From contig NC_087081.1 of NCBI RefSeq assembly GCF_026151205.1, forward strand, positions 4,111,746-4,175,745: a stretch of 64,000 bases of DNA. Reading direction: 5' to 3'. The position numbers and the translations under genes are program-made. The first letter of the stretch is position 1. Every line of letters starts with the position of its first letter. This document shows positions 44,666-56,204 of this stretch, in pieces. The stretch is from Bolinopsis microptera (taxonomy: Eukaryota > Ctenophora > Tentaculata > Lobata > Bolinopsidae). The notes beneath the pieces were generated by a model. The model saw only the letters and a program-made list of their open reading frames with translations, searched no databases and had not been told where the DNA came from.

Positions 44666-44776
44666 CTTATATGTATAAAAACCTTGTGTTATGTGGCAGT
44701 TTTATTGCAATTTGTGCAATTTCAGTTGGGCAGCTTTTTTAAAGTGTCTGTTATTTCAATTTTCGTAAACCATCAG

Positions 44777-47155
44777 CAATGTCACGATGACTAATATTCT
44801 TCGTGACATGACTGCTCAGGACGGACTGTACAGGGAGGCAACAGAGGCTCAGTTGCGCTTGGCAACAAATAAGCGAAGGAGGAGTGCTCTGTTGTCGGTG
44901 CAAGATCTAAAAGTGGAGGGTAAGACAAATCTGTTCGATTGCGTATTTCATGATATTTAGAGTTCAAAAATATACAGGGTGGGCCAAAAGTCAGTACCCA
45001 TACGTTGGCCTTTATAGCTCAGTCACTGAGTGCCCAATTTAAATACTTCCTTCTGATATGACTTAGTACCACCACTGGTTCGAGGAATTTGTCAACTCGA
45101 AAAATATTTGCGTTCATTTTTTTCAAATGGAGGTTCATTTTCACATTTATTGGATAGTTTGGATAGTTGGATCAAGCTTAATGTTATTAAATTGTGTTTG
45201 GCCATTCGAATTACGTTTGTCCTGAAAGAATTAAAACTGTAGCTTCTCAGATGACCGAGATATGAAGCATAACGAGTTTATTCATTACGTGTGATCAGGT
45301 GATTGGATTACCTAATCACGTGATAAGGTGACCCCGTTAACTACCCCGTTAAACATTATGGGAATTGTTAAGAGTGCCCAATTAAGGTGTCGTGTCACGG
45401 TGTCACATAATCACCCAGTCAATTTTGTTAACGAGATACAGAAAATGCTTGATAACTTCGTCATTTCTAATCCGTTTTGCCTCATGTTTTCAGATCATAT
45501 GTAACATTTGATAATCTACCGTCTCTGAAAAAATTAGGCGTTCAGCATGTTCAGAGAAAACAATATAGGTGTTTTAATATTGAATGGGCGTGGTCTAAAA
45601 TATTCGAATTTTCAAATTTTGACGACGGAATCCTCGAACCAGTAAGTACAGTATGCAATCTGCAAAGCAACAGCTCTCAAATATAAAACACGGCGGAGCT
45701 ATTAAGGCCAACGTATGGGTACTGACTTTTGGCCCACCCTGTATATTTGAGTAATGAGTGAGTATAAGTGTAAACTTAATTTGAACTTTCGTGCAGGGCT
45801 TTACTTTGATGGGAAGGTAGGGGACAGCCTCCACTACCTTGGTGGAAAGAACGTGCTTCTGAAAGAGGACCGCTTGTCGTTGGTGGGGTACCCGGGGGAG
45901 AAATGTTTGGGGGCTTGCCTGATAAATGTCGGTACAGGTCAGTAAGTACTCACTTTAATGAATTATTAAAAGCTAGTGTGGGAAACATTATAAATTCAAT
46001 TCTGTGGTTTATCATCAGTCATTACCTACGTGATCGCCGGTTTAGAGATTTATTTATAGTTGATATCATGCGTAAAAGCGAGTAATAAACAAAATAGAAA
46101 TAGTAACTAATTGCTCTTTGCAGCCGGATTCATTTGATTAATGGTTAATTTGTAATCTTTAAATGTCCAGGACGGGGAATAGCAAGTGCTATTATTAACT
46201 ACTTAGAAGAGAAAAAAGTAAAACTGTCCAATGTCAAGGTTCTTGGCTCTGACGGGACAAATTCATTGACAGGATACGAGGTACAGTTGACAAATCACAG
46301 CATCATTAAGCGATATTTAACAGTAACTGTAAAATGTTTTCAATGACAGGCTTGGAGTTAAAGAACATTCCATTCAGGGAGGAGCATTGAGACATATCCA
46401 GGATATGTTAGGGCGACCATGTCACTTGGCGATTTGCCTGTTACACCTGGCAGAGTTGCCGCTGAGAGCCCTATTTTGCTTTCTCGATGAAGTCACCCAA
46501 GGTTTTTCTAAGTTTATCATACGTGATGACTTTTGATAATTAAACAATGTACAATTAATACTAATTTACGGTTGAAGACCATTGTGTTGATATAAAAGGA
46601 GATTGGGGCTCGGCCCGACCTGTCGACTGTTTAATATTAAATTCCATCTCGATTACTAATATTATGATTAATTCTTGTTAACTTTCAGGAATCGGACAAT
46701 TCAACGGGTCTATGGGCAAGGCCATCGGGAAACCGGTGTGTGAGCGACCAATAACAACATTTCAGAGAATTCCGTGCACCGGTTTCCCGAGGCTCCCTGA
46801 CACCGTTCTCGCAACAATGAGCGAGGACAGGAAGCATTTATACAAACTCTGTATATCCTGCATGGACGGTACGAATGTTATGACATAAAATCATATTCAT
46901 AATCACAATTACAATAAACATTTACATTTTTGAGGGACCTGTGATTGAAATTCAGTCTTTCTTTAACTTCTAAAGAATTTTTTCGTTTCATTAGGATACG
47001 CTGATCCAGCATCGGCTGGTAACAAGATTGGGCCGTTGTGTCACGCAAGGTGGCTGACGATGGCATCGAGAATACTCCGCTATCACATGTCCACCCCCGA
47101 ACCTAGCCACCAACATAAGATCGAGGTGCTGGCTAGATACATAAATATTAAGTGA
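44777..47155 (+). CDS. Spliced gene of an uncharacterised LYFDG-motif family
   Basis: Six exons: 44777-44919, 45797-45937, 46171-46280, 46378-46501, 46689-46868, 46995-47155. All introns are GT-AG with matching phases (1,1,0,1,1), and the joined frame stays open for about 282 codons from the ATG at 44787. Segments: basic NKRRRSALL, GLYFDGKVGD, EKCLGACLINVGTGRGIA, VKVLGSDGTNSLTGYEGGAL, CLLHLAELPLRALFCFLDE, NGSMGKAI, MSEDRKHLYKLC, GPLCHARWLTMASRILRYHM. This order (LYFDG; DGT-x(n)-TG; HxxELPLR; GxxGK; RWLTxAxRILR) is what I recall of large, uncharacterised, often multi-copy proteins in arthropods and cnidarians; I cannot name an official family. Function is unknown, and a transposase-like origin is possible. 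The exon at 44777 is preceded by an acceptor-like accatcag, so N-terminal exons are probably missing or elsewhere. The stop at 47153 may truncate the usual C-terminus, unless the aagtgaag there acts as a donor. Confidence 0.8.
44975..45741. mobile_element. Mariner-type non-autonomous element in an intron
   Basis: 767 bp. The terminal inverted repeats cagggtgggccaaaagtcag, then tacccatacgttggcct, match the complement of the right end over about 46 bp with one mismatch. A TA dinucleotide flanks each side (44973-44974, 45742-45743). It lies wholly within the first visible intron of the spliced gene. The interior has no recognisable transposase. A lone similar end is at about 51120-51138. Confidence 0.92.
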
Positions 47156-47426
47156 AGAGTATTATGTAGGCTTTTAACAACCATATAATGCTTTATATCC
47201 CACACCCAAGTAACAGAAATGCAATTGATTTTAACCTGTCGACAATATTTCAGAAAAGATTCCCGCAAGCAAGCATGTTCCTTCGTTCTGCTCTGATCTC
47301 TACTCTGTTACTAACTGATGATGGACTTTGATACGATTCGTTGATATGATTTTTTGACGTATTGTATACAGCTTACACTTAACCATATGGTTCAGACAAA
47401 AGGACAATTAAACTGGTGTTTTGTTT
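47156..47426. other. 3' region of the spliced gene
   Basis: A possible further exon could begin at 47254 after acaatatttcag, but no phase gives an extended match to the family. Treated as 3' untranslated or decayed. Confidence 0.3.
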
Positions 47427-48467
47427 TTAACGGGTGATACTCGTAAAATATTTGTTCCAAATATTACCTTCGACTCGAGCTTAACTCGACACACGTCCTG
47501 GCAGGTTATAAACCTACAATTTTGTTTTAGTTTGTCTACCGCGTAACTATACTTGAACCCTTTAAGTAATAAGTTGAACTACAGGATCGAGATGTTGATT
47601 GTATCGATAAAACATGGATTTTGAGGCATAAGGAAGCATTGTTGAGTTCTGAAACCAAGTTTAATCGATTTCTCGTGCGATTTTAGGTCAGGAATGGTCA
47701 TCAAAATAAATTTAAAACAATGACGATATTTTGGTAAATTTCTAGCTTTCTGCCAGAAAATAAATTGTCGGTTTCTATAGGGGTTTAATTAGGTATAAAC
47801 TACAGTACAGCTATACTTACACCCACATTCACATGCATGCAAGCTCACCTGGTCCAATGAGCGGGAAACGGAGAGGAAGGTCTGGTGACGTCATAGTCAC
47901 GTGACCTCAGGCTCATAATCACGTGACCTCAGGCCCAATCAATTGGGTTCTGGCCTGGTCAGCCCCCTGTCACCCGATCTTGAGGTGACGTACGACACCT
48001 CGTTAACCCAATCAATGTCTGGAAGGCTGCAAATTTTCACATGCCAAATCCACAAGATTCTTAAAGAGTTGTGCGAGATGACGACACATAGAGGCCGCAG
48101 AATTATGAGGACTACCAGATCCTGGTGGAACCTAAGCGATCCATGATATCACGACAGGCCCTAGGGTGTTTGGTTAAATTGGGCATAATTTGGACAAAAT
48201 ATGGGCGTGGCTGCCCCGCGGGCACCGTTTGGCGGTTGGGGTCCGGGACCCTCTCAAAAGTTTGGTCACCGGTCTTAGTTTGTTGGTCAACTGCTATCTC
48301 GAAAACAAGTTTCACAAAAAAATCAGGGTGAACCCCCCCCCCCCCCCCCCTTAAGTTTTGTCTCTCCAAAGGAGAACGAGCAATATTTCATGAAAACAGA
48401 AATCAGTAAGATATAAAGCTCACCCAAGTAACCTAAGCTTAAGAAAGTTAATTTCTAGTGGCACTCG
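47427..48467 (-). repeat. Right long inverted repeat flanking the spliced gene
   Basis: Reverse-complement counterpart of parts of 43009-44665. It starts acgggtgatactcgtaaaat (complement of 44645-44664), passes the atttattttctggcag segment, the E-box/CRE module (47885-47931) and the 67-codon ORF (47943-48146). It continues into cgccaaacggtg, a poly-C tract (48333-48352) and ends ttaatttctagtggcactc. Confidence 0.85.
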
Positions 48468-48675
48468 AAATCCGACAGCAAAAACTGAATCATAATTAAT
48501 CTTTAATATTTAGCTAACTATTGATAGAAAAACTACTCAAAATGTTTTAGATGCAACTATAAAATTAGCCGTATTAAAATGAGCACATTAGTTTTTTTGT
48601 TATGTTTTTAGAAATACTAACCCTAGAAAGCATACTTTATGCTTTTATGAGTTATTGGCGCTTTTTAACCCTTAA

Positions 48676-49423
48676 CGGGGGGGGGGGGCCAATGGGTATT
48701 TTTGGGGAAATTTTGAGGGGGTCCCGGACCCCAACCGCCAAACGGTGACCGCGGGGTAGCCACGCCCATATTTGGTCCAAATTAGGCCCAATTTAGCCAA
48801 ATAACACGAACATGCCCAAAACCCATATTTTATGTGCTCTACTTGTAGCTAGTGGTCTCCTGAACTCGTATGTGAAATTTTATCAAGATTGGACAAAGAA
48901 TGACTGAGTTATGAGCCAAAAACCATATGCCCATGTTTGGACATATGCACCAAATTTGGTAGATTTCGTCTCATAAATTGGTCAAATATCAATATGGATG
49001 AGACTAACTTTATATGAAAGGTAAGCCTAAACTACATATTCTCTGTAAGTTATAACGTTATATCTGTTTAAATGTGGATACTAAGGCGAAAATACCCCAA
49101 AAAATTAACAAAATTGCCCGTATCTTCGTTCGTGATATTCCCAGAATTGATTTCATTAATTTGGAAATTCAAATAACTCAATCAGTTTATAAAATTTTTG
49201 CATGAAATTTTCGGAATCGACTCTTAATCGCATTTCGACCTTATTGTGGGAAGCCGAATTTTTATTTAGACCTCCAAAAACATTTGGCGGCCAAATTCCA
49301 AAATTTGGCCGCCAAACGGGCACCGTCAAAAGTTCGATCACTAGTTTGTTGGTCAACTGCTATCTCGAAATCAAGTTTCACAAAAAAATACTCATTGGCC
49401 CCCCCCCCCCCCCCCCCCCCCCC

Positions 49424-49461
<38 letters not shown>

Positions 49462-49462
49462 T
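48676..49462. repeat. Another copy of the palindromic family with poly-G/poly-C ends
   Basis: Starts with a poly-G run (48678-48689), then gagggggtcccggaccccaa, cgccaaacggtgaccgcggg and the left-arm sequence. Close to the centre (gcggccaaattccaaaattt) it joins directly to the inverted outer end, ttggtcaactgctatctcga, and a 62-nt C-rich tract (49400-49461). The right arm is mostly lost. The proline- and glycine-run ORFs here are artefacts. Confidence 0.8.
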
Positions 49463-49574
49463 TAAACAGCAAAGAGTACTCCATGTGGAGTGTCCCTTCA
49501 ATGTTTTGCCATTTGTGTTCCACATTTAGTCAAGAAAACTTGATGAGCAATCTTTATTAATCGAAAATAGACTT

Positions 49575-50316
49575 TACCTCAACGGCCTACCTCTCTCAAA
49601 GGTGCAGGAAACGAAATTCCTGGGAGTAATTGTCGACGAAGGCCTAACTTTCAATCCCTATAGAGACAAACTAGTTAGAAAACTCTCGTCCTGTTCTGGG
49701 AGGCTGTACATGATTAAGGATAAAATTCCATCATCAATCCATAAGGACCTGTACCACACACTGTTTGAAAGTCACCTATCTTATAGTATTACCGTTTGGG
49801 GAGGTGCAAGTAATAATAAACTTCAACCACTATTTGTAGCCCAGAAAAAGTGTGTTCGTATCATGTTTGGTGACAAAAAAGCATACCTTGATAAATTTAT
49901 GACATGTGCGAGAACTAGACCTATCAGTGAACAGAAACTTACGAGCAAATTCTTTGAGAGAGAGCACACCAAGCCAATTTTTTGCCCGTCAATCACTCAT
50001 GACATTGCATAATTTATACGCGTATCACTGCTGCAATGAACTTTTTAAAGTCTTTAAATATCGAACACCAATTGCACTATTTGAACTTTTCTGTTTGTCT
50101 AAAAGACCCGGCAAAGAAACTTTTCTTATAACAACCATGCCCTTAAACAGTTTTATTTACCAATCTAGTTGCCTTTGGAATTCATTCCGTCAGATGTTGG
50201 CACTGAACGACCTTGAAATCACTCATGGTGTATTCAAATCAAAGTTTAAAAAGTTATTCTCTCGTCCCATGGTAAAGGTGACAAGAATACCTGGGCCCCT
50301 TTGGCAAACTTTCTGA
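49575..50316 (+). pseudogene. Non-LTR RT C-terminal half (CR1-like)
   Basis: KFLGVIVDEGLTF, KLSSCSGRLYMIKDKIPSSI, LYHTLFESHLSYSITVWGGA and AQKKCVRIMFGDKKAY, then CARTRPISEQKL, form the post-catalytic part of a CR1-like RT. A one-base shift near 50000 moves the frame to LHNLYAYHCCNELFKVFKYR, which continues to the stop at 50316. The catalytic core is absent. Same lineage as the minus-strand fragment at 56205-56890. Confidence 0.85.
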
Positions 50317-50793
50317 ACTCATGCAGCTTGAACGAATAAATTTGAAAAAGTAAAATTTCTTGTCTGAATGAACTATTAGAACCTCAAGAAGCTGATCCGC
50401 ATGTCTCCGCTACTAAAATGTTTAATGAGCCCAATCACTCATCACTTAACAGTTTAATCTTCAAAGTGAGTTGTACAATCTAGGTTGTTTTAAGTAGCTG
50501 TTGATAGTATAAAACAGGAGTGACCTGATCGTTTTCATAACTTCGATTTACAATTTGTACCATAATAAAACTAGCACTGCCATGGGGTTCAAAAAGGGTC
50601 ATTGTAAGCCTTCAGCGTAATGGTCCTAAGTCTCTGCCCCATGCGGTGCCTGTCAGCATCAGCTAACAGAATAGCCCTAACATAACGATCAAGCCACAAA
50701 TTAGGTCCCTATAATGATTTAATATTGATGAATAAAGAGATTTGAATATAATATTTGTTTTATTCTGAATATTTGTATTATTCTGAGTAGCAA
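50317..50793 (+). mobile_element. 3' UTR and 18-nt repeat tail of the CR1-like element
   Basis: The stretch 50553-50786 recurs in reverse at 58049-58284. It ends with two tandem copies of an 18-nt unit (atatttgttttattctga, then atatttgtattattctga). Short tandem 3' tails instead of poly-A are a known trait of CR1-type elements. Confidence 0.75.
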
Positions 50794-53250
50794 GGCCGGT
50801 TATAACAGTACTTATCGCCTGAACTATCTGTTTTTTACAAAAATTACAAACAAATATAGTTATGGTTCATTATTAGTTTAAAAGGCCAAAAATTCGAGGG
50901 TAAAAAGTTAAATGGGCAAAGCTATTCACAAATGCACCGAAGCCAATATAGAAATACAAAAAAGTTTTGCGAGGTTTAATCTACAAGACAAGAATTACGT
51001 AATGTATTCGACAGCAAATATCAAAATCCGAAGTTTGACTCATATCTATAATCTCTGAAATTTTGGTGCAATTTGGAGACGAATTACGTGAGTTATTAAG
51101 AGGTTGCGTGTGGGTAGTCACTTATGGGCCACCCTGTATAATTAATATCTGGGATGTCTGGAGCTTTATCTAAGTAGAATTTTGTTGAGGTAATTTCGTT
51201 CAACTGGTTAGTAATATATTAGTTTTTAACTAATTACAACATGAACACTACAAATCTATTACATTTATTGAGGACGATACAGAAGGAATGTATTTAATGT
51301 AGTTATATTGAGGAGTCCTAATTCTCCTCACGTCCTTAAATGGAGTTTTCTTTCTACCATATATAAAAGTAATAATAAATAATAATATCGGTACTAATTT
51401 ACTCAGCATTATAAGATCGTCACAAGGACAAAGAAAATCGCGATTATTTAGGCCAAAAATCGCGGTGCTGCGACATGCCAAACTAGGCAAAATCGCGGCG
51501 AAAATCTCAAAAATCTCGGTGAAATATAATGTATTTGCAGAGCAAAAGTTAGATGTCATATATTTGTTGACTAGCTCGTTAGTCTAGTAAGATTAGCTAT
51601 AAATACTGAGCAGAGATTGGTTTTTAGATCAGCCCTTCCAGACGATCTAAAAAGTTCCTCCCAGCTCGCCAGACCTCGCCAAAACGGAACTCGATGTCCC
51701 ACTTCGGAATTCGAATCTGTACTCATATACACAATATTATTAGTTAACTTGTGTTAATACTTTACCATACTTGATACTACACGTATAGTCCAACAAATTA
51801 ACCCTGTTTACAATGAGATAACATCACGTGATCGAATCACGTGTTTTGAGACATAAGGGATAAAGAGCATAATGTTTTTCGTGTGTTTTATAGACTGACC
51901 ACGGTCCACGAGTTCCTTTTCACAAATTGTACTACTATAGCTGGAGGGGGATATTTAAAACATATAAGTGATACGAAAGGATTTTATTAGCAGGAGCTTT
52001 CAAAATACATGTGTAAATCGTCTTCTACTAGTCTTAACTATAATTCTACTAGTCTTCACTATAAATCTTTCGTGGGGACCGAGGGCTTATTGTCCTAGTA
52101 TAAAGAAGACACTGATCATGTTAAGGACAAAAGAAAATCGCGACTACTTAGGCCAAAAATCAAAGCGCCGCAACAAGCCAAACTAGGCAAAATCGTGGCA
52201 AATTCGTGGCGAAAAATAATGTATTTGCAGAGCTAAGTTAGAATTAGATTTCATAAATTTGTTAACTAGCTCGTTAGAGTCGGATTGAAAGGATAATACG
52301 CAAATTTGGTCCTCAGAATTAAAAAAAAATGCAAACGTCAAAAATCGTGATTTGTCGCGGAGAATGGGAAAAATCGCGATTCCGCGCGTACCGCAATTAA
52401 ATTTTGACTTTGGTCATCGTCATCTCCTCGATATGCTTGGTACCACCTAATGAGGCTTATCAGTGCAGGCTATTGTTGCATGTCAGCGACTCGCTCCTGA
52501 TGAAGTCACTGATTACTTGCCGAGATTACGTACCCGCCAGAATTTAAAATAATCATAACTTGAAATATTGGGAAAGGTATTTGATAAAAATTATCAATTA
52601 TCAGACCAAATGTTTTTAGAAAATTTTTAGTTTGTTACAATTCTGTTACGACAATAGTAAAAAAAAAGAAGTGGTTCCAGGTAGCCATAGCTCCATAGTA
52701 ACCAATCAGAACCAATCAGAAAATCTAAACATAAGCATCTTATACCAACACTCAACAGTCACTCAGTAACAGTTCGGAGCTGATCAATTGCAACTACTTG
52801 TGCCAAAGAAGGAATATAAACTGACATCACGTGACTAACGCGCATGACCGTTGATAACTGACCGGACTGATTTTGAATTCCTATGCCAGCCGAAAATTCA
52901 ACGTAGGCTACGAAACTACGAGGTTACGAGAATTAAAGGTATCTAACAGCAAAAGTTGAATTGTAATCAATTTATGTCTGAACAGTTAGGAATAATTTCG
53001 TTAATGAAACATTTTGTTAATGAATTTTCACCATCTCTGACTTGTATTTTAAATGGATCAATGGTGAACCCTACTCCAGTTATAAGGTCAAGTTCGGAGA
53101 CAACCTGTACATAAAATCAGTCACTAATTACACTCATTTCACTGCCATAAACGGTAAAATCAATTATAAATCCTCTGACAGTCCAAGGGGTACAGGCTCT
53201 TCAGATATTATACTCCTAACCTTTCTATAATGATATCTGGGTTCAAAATT
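50794..53250. repeat. Non-coding region with a duplicated gccaaaaatcgcg-rich repeat
   Basis: About 51421-51583 and 52121-52276 share acttaggccaaaaatc, gccaaactaggcaaaatcg and aataatgtatttgcagagc. The right part (52330-52410) has further aaaatcgcgat strings. At 51120-51138 a solitary mariner-like end (tgggccaccctg, then TA) occurs. 52770-52830 resembles 59816-59880 (gagctgatcaattgcaact, then tcacgtgac). No gene supported; the ORFs over the repeats lack motifs. Confidence 0.55.
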
Positions 53251-53257
53251 TAAATAA

Positions 53258-54525
53258 CTCAACCTTGGTGGAGACAGTGGCCACCTGAAAAGTACAAAAA
53301 TAAAGGAGCTGTAAATCACTTATGAAAAAAATATTTACTCCAAATTTCACAATTTAAAGTTACGTAAGACAGGTGGGTACTCAAAAAGTGCCGGTTGAGC
53401 AGGTTTGTCTGCTCAACACAGGTGGAGCAGCTCACTGACTACATGAGCTAATATAAGTGACTAGAACTAACCCTCTCATGCTTTTTAATTGCTCCAAAGT
53501 CCTAATATTTAATATTATGGGTTGTACCAATCATATTTAATAGAATAGGATCCTCAGAATCTGCTCAACCGAGGTGGAGACAGCATGACATGCAGTTCAA
53601 AATCTGTTATTTTGTAGTTTAGGAGCTGTAGAGTGACTGTGGCAGTCCATTTGCAATACCAATGATTCTAAATCATCTACCAACTCATATTACAAGGCAT
53701 CCTTGCTGAAAAGTACACTCAACATAGGTGGAGACTCAAATTTGGCAAATTTGGGCGTAAATTTGACCTCAGAAGTCAAGGTTCTCCACCGCGGTTGAGT
53801 GGTTGATGGCTAGTTTTATGAGTTGTATACATGCTAAAGGGTCACCCAATGTTATTTCTTCCAGAAATCAACTGCCAAAGCTCAACTCAACCCGGTGGGG
53901 CCAGTTTTAATGCATTTTTTAATGTTTTAATGCTTAATCAACAATTTCTCCACCTTGTTGAGTACCTTTTCACAACTTTGATAGTTTTTTCATTTGCTAG
54001 AACACTTTGCTTTAAGACAGAAGGGTTACCAGTTTTATGATCCCCTACAGTAGCAGTTAACAGAGCAGATTAGAATTAGTGATAAAACCAATGAATTTAG
54101 GCATGTTTGACAGGCTTTTTACTGTTTCTTAATGAAAGATCTCCACCCTGTTGAGCGTCAATGGAAAAAACAAAATTTAACGGGAAGTAGAAAAGGCCGA
54201 GACGCAACTTTCTAGCTAACCTAGAACTCTCTAAACCTTTCTCCACCCCCGGTTGAGCACTTAAATAAAATATTGATAAAACCATCAGATTGCAAATTTG
54301 ATGTAGTTTGTGTTACCAATAACCTTTTCCACCTTAATCAAAAGTTTCTTCAACCAGAGCCAGTCTCCACCTTAAATCTCCACCTTTTAAGGGTTTGTTT
54401 AATACCACCTGTATCTGCTCAACCGTTCAACCTTTTAATTTTTTTTTACTCAGAGAAAGTCCTGAAAAATGTCTTGTCAGCCATATAATCAGGGAGTTTC
54501 ATTCTGTGTTGAGCTGGCTCCACCA
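53258..54525. repeat. Array of a CTCAAC-N2-4-GGTGGAG motif in both orientations
   Basis: CTCAAC-nnn-GGTGGAG at 53258, 53412, 53564 and 53718 (spacing about 153 bp) and, with one change, at 53886. The reverse form CTCCACC-nn(nn)-GTTGAG occurs at 53784, 53948, 54141 and 54241. Half-sites or rearranged forms lie at 53393, 54365, 54378, 54417 and 54508. The sequence between motifs is largely dissimilar, with only weak traces (aggagctgta) of a common longer unit. Confidence 0.8.
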
Positions 54526-54574
54526 CACACTTCTAAAAAAGTAAAAAATGTACAGGTTGTCTCCTAACTTGACC

Positions 54575-54990
54575 ATAATGACGATAAACTAGCTACAGAG
54601 CAAAAGAAATTAAATATTCTCCCTGTTAAACAGAAATTTATTTATAACGATCTTATGACATTCTATAAAATAGTGAATAGCATAATTCCATGCAGTATCG
54701 CTCCCTACTTATATAGTCCTATCACCTATGCCGTCGATCCAGAGGGCAACCGATACACTAGGGCGGCTAGGCACAATGCTCAAATAATTGATAGGTCGGA
54801 TACTTCAACTTACATGATCAGTACCACTGTGCCCTGCTCGGATGGCGCTTCTTTCATAGATTCATGCTGAAATTGTATAGTCTACCAGTATGTATCCGGC
54901 AGTCAGAACTCAGAGCGGATTTCTACTTTTAAGGCAAAACTGATCAAGTGCCTTTGGGCTGCCGATACAGTTTGGCCAGATTAGCTCATC
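54575..54990 (+). pseudogene. Non-LTR RT C-terminal tail relic
   Basis: LNILPVKQKFIYNDLMTFYK, then IVNSIIPCSIAPYLYSPI, RYTRAARHNAQII and MISTTVPCSDG, with frameshifts, then FKAKLIKCLWAADTVWPD and stop. The pattern is the C-terminal region seen after the RT thumb in CR1/jockey-like elements. Confidence 0.75.
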
Positions 54991-56200
54991 AGTCTTCTCA
55001 TATGATTCCCAGAAATGTTTTTTTGTTGGTACAGAATTGTAATGAGCATATATTTATATAATTATTTATGATATGTTTGATTTCTTGTTATTGTTTGTCA
55101 TGCAAATTTGGTAGACGGCCCCAACATTAATGTGGCTCTTGCTATGTGTTGGTTCAGCCGAATTAATAATCATATAACCAAGTTTATTTTTCTTGTTTAG
55201 TTAGTTGTCATTCGGCCACACATTAAGCAACTTATATTGCAGTACCATTTATCAATTGATTTGATTTATTTGAAACTTTTACAAAATAGCAAATATACAA
55301 ATGTACAGCAAATCGAACAAACATATAAAATGGGCCGAAATGTATAAATGCTAAAAAGCTTGGGTCGGTGAAACAAGTACAGAGGACAACTTTCTAAACA
55401 CAAGTTTTATGGCCGCCCAAAGTCTCAATAACATCACCTCCACCTAGTAATAAAATTATGAAATATGAAAACAATAAAAAATAGTGTATGTAAATTATAT
55501 AATTGTCTCTCAAATACAGATAACGTTCGAAAACTATTCAATGAAACTAATAAATCAATGAAACTAATAAATCAATGTTTTAGCTCATTTTACAAAGTCA
55601 AATATTTAAAACAATTAAAATTGTATAGTGCTCAATTTGTAAATGACTAGTTGATCTTTGCTATTGGAAGTTTGTCAAGGACTGGCAGCTAGCGGGGCAA
55701 GGAATGCACGGGCTTAGGGGCTTTTGTGCACACCAGAACACTAGCTCGGTAGATTTTTGGAAACTAGAAGGACTGAAAACTAAAATTGTTTTTGATGGAG
55801 GCTGAGGCATGTTTTTGAGAGGGACGGTATAATAGCTTGTGGTAACAACTGGCCTTTACTTTAATAGGATGAAGTTTTAGTTTTAGGACAGGAAGAAGGC
55901 ATTAAGAAGATTTGCTCTTTGTTTACAAGGCAGAATATAAGCAATGTTGGTTATAATATGTATCAATATCTAGATCTTCGTTTATCAATTTTCACTAAAT
56001 GGGTTTAAAATTTTAATAGGGAGGGAAATTCATCAACTTTATTAAGTACCTATCAAAAATAAATCTTATATCAATGTAATATATTAAAAATCATAATCCT
56101 AAGTCTAATAATAAATCTGTTAAAAACACTTTCTCGCTACACTGCGCTCACACACGTTAGTAAGACAAAGGAAAATGCACACCCAGCTAATTTTCAATTT
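54991..56200. other. Non-coding region
   Basis: AT-rich. The ORF at 55465-55650 is low-complexity and unrecognised. No transposon boundary found. Confidence 0.35.
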
Positions 56201-56204
56201 CAAG

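Larger units (their letters stand above)
41197..44904 (+). repeat. Segmental duplication, copy 2 (3.7 kb)
   Basis: The counterpart of 36289-40195. It carries its own poly-G tract (about 41459-41473), MITE (41519-41625), X-box-like repeats, poly-G tract at 43123-43138, palindromic element (43286-44116) and E-box/CRE module. The palindrome lacks the block corresponding to 38893-39108, from its centre into the right arm. This copy leads into the intact gene at 44777. Confidence 0.93.

Noticed and set aside
45477-45686. ORF inside the mariner-type element
   Set aside because: It begins at a non-ATG codon, has no transposase motif and a possible acceptor (ttttcag) but no partner exon in phase with the host gene.
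47254-47330. Seventh exon of the spliced gene
   Set aside because: An acceptor exists, but joining to the possible donor at 47152 gives a short frame with no family resemblance.
49202-49529. Poly-proline and poly-glycine ORFs
   Set aside because: They arise from the C-rich tract at 49400-49461.
53258-54525. CRISPR-like repeat-spacer array
   Set aside because: Spacing is irregular, orientation changes, the motif is only 15-17 bp and the organism is eukaryotic.
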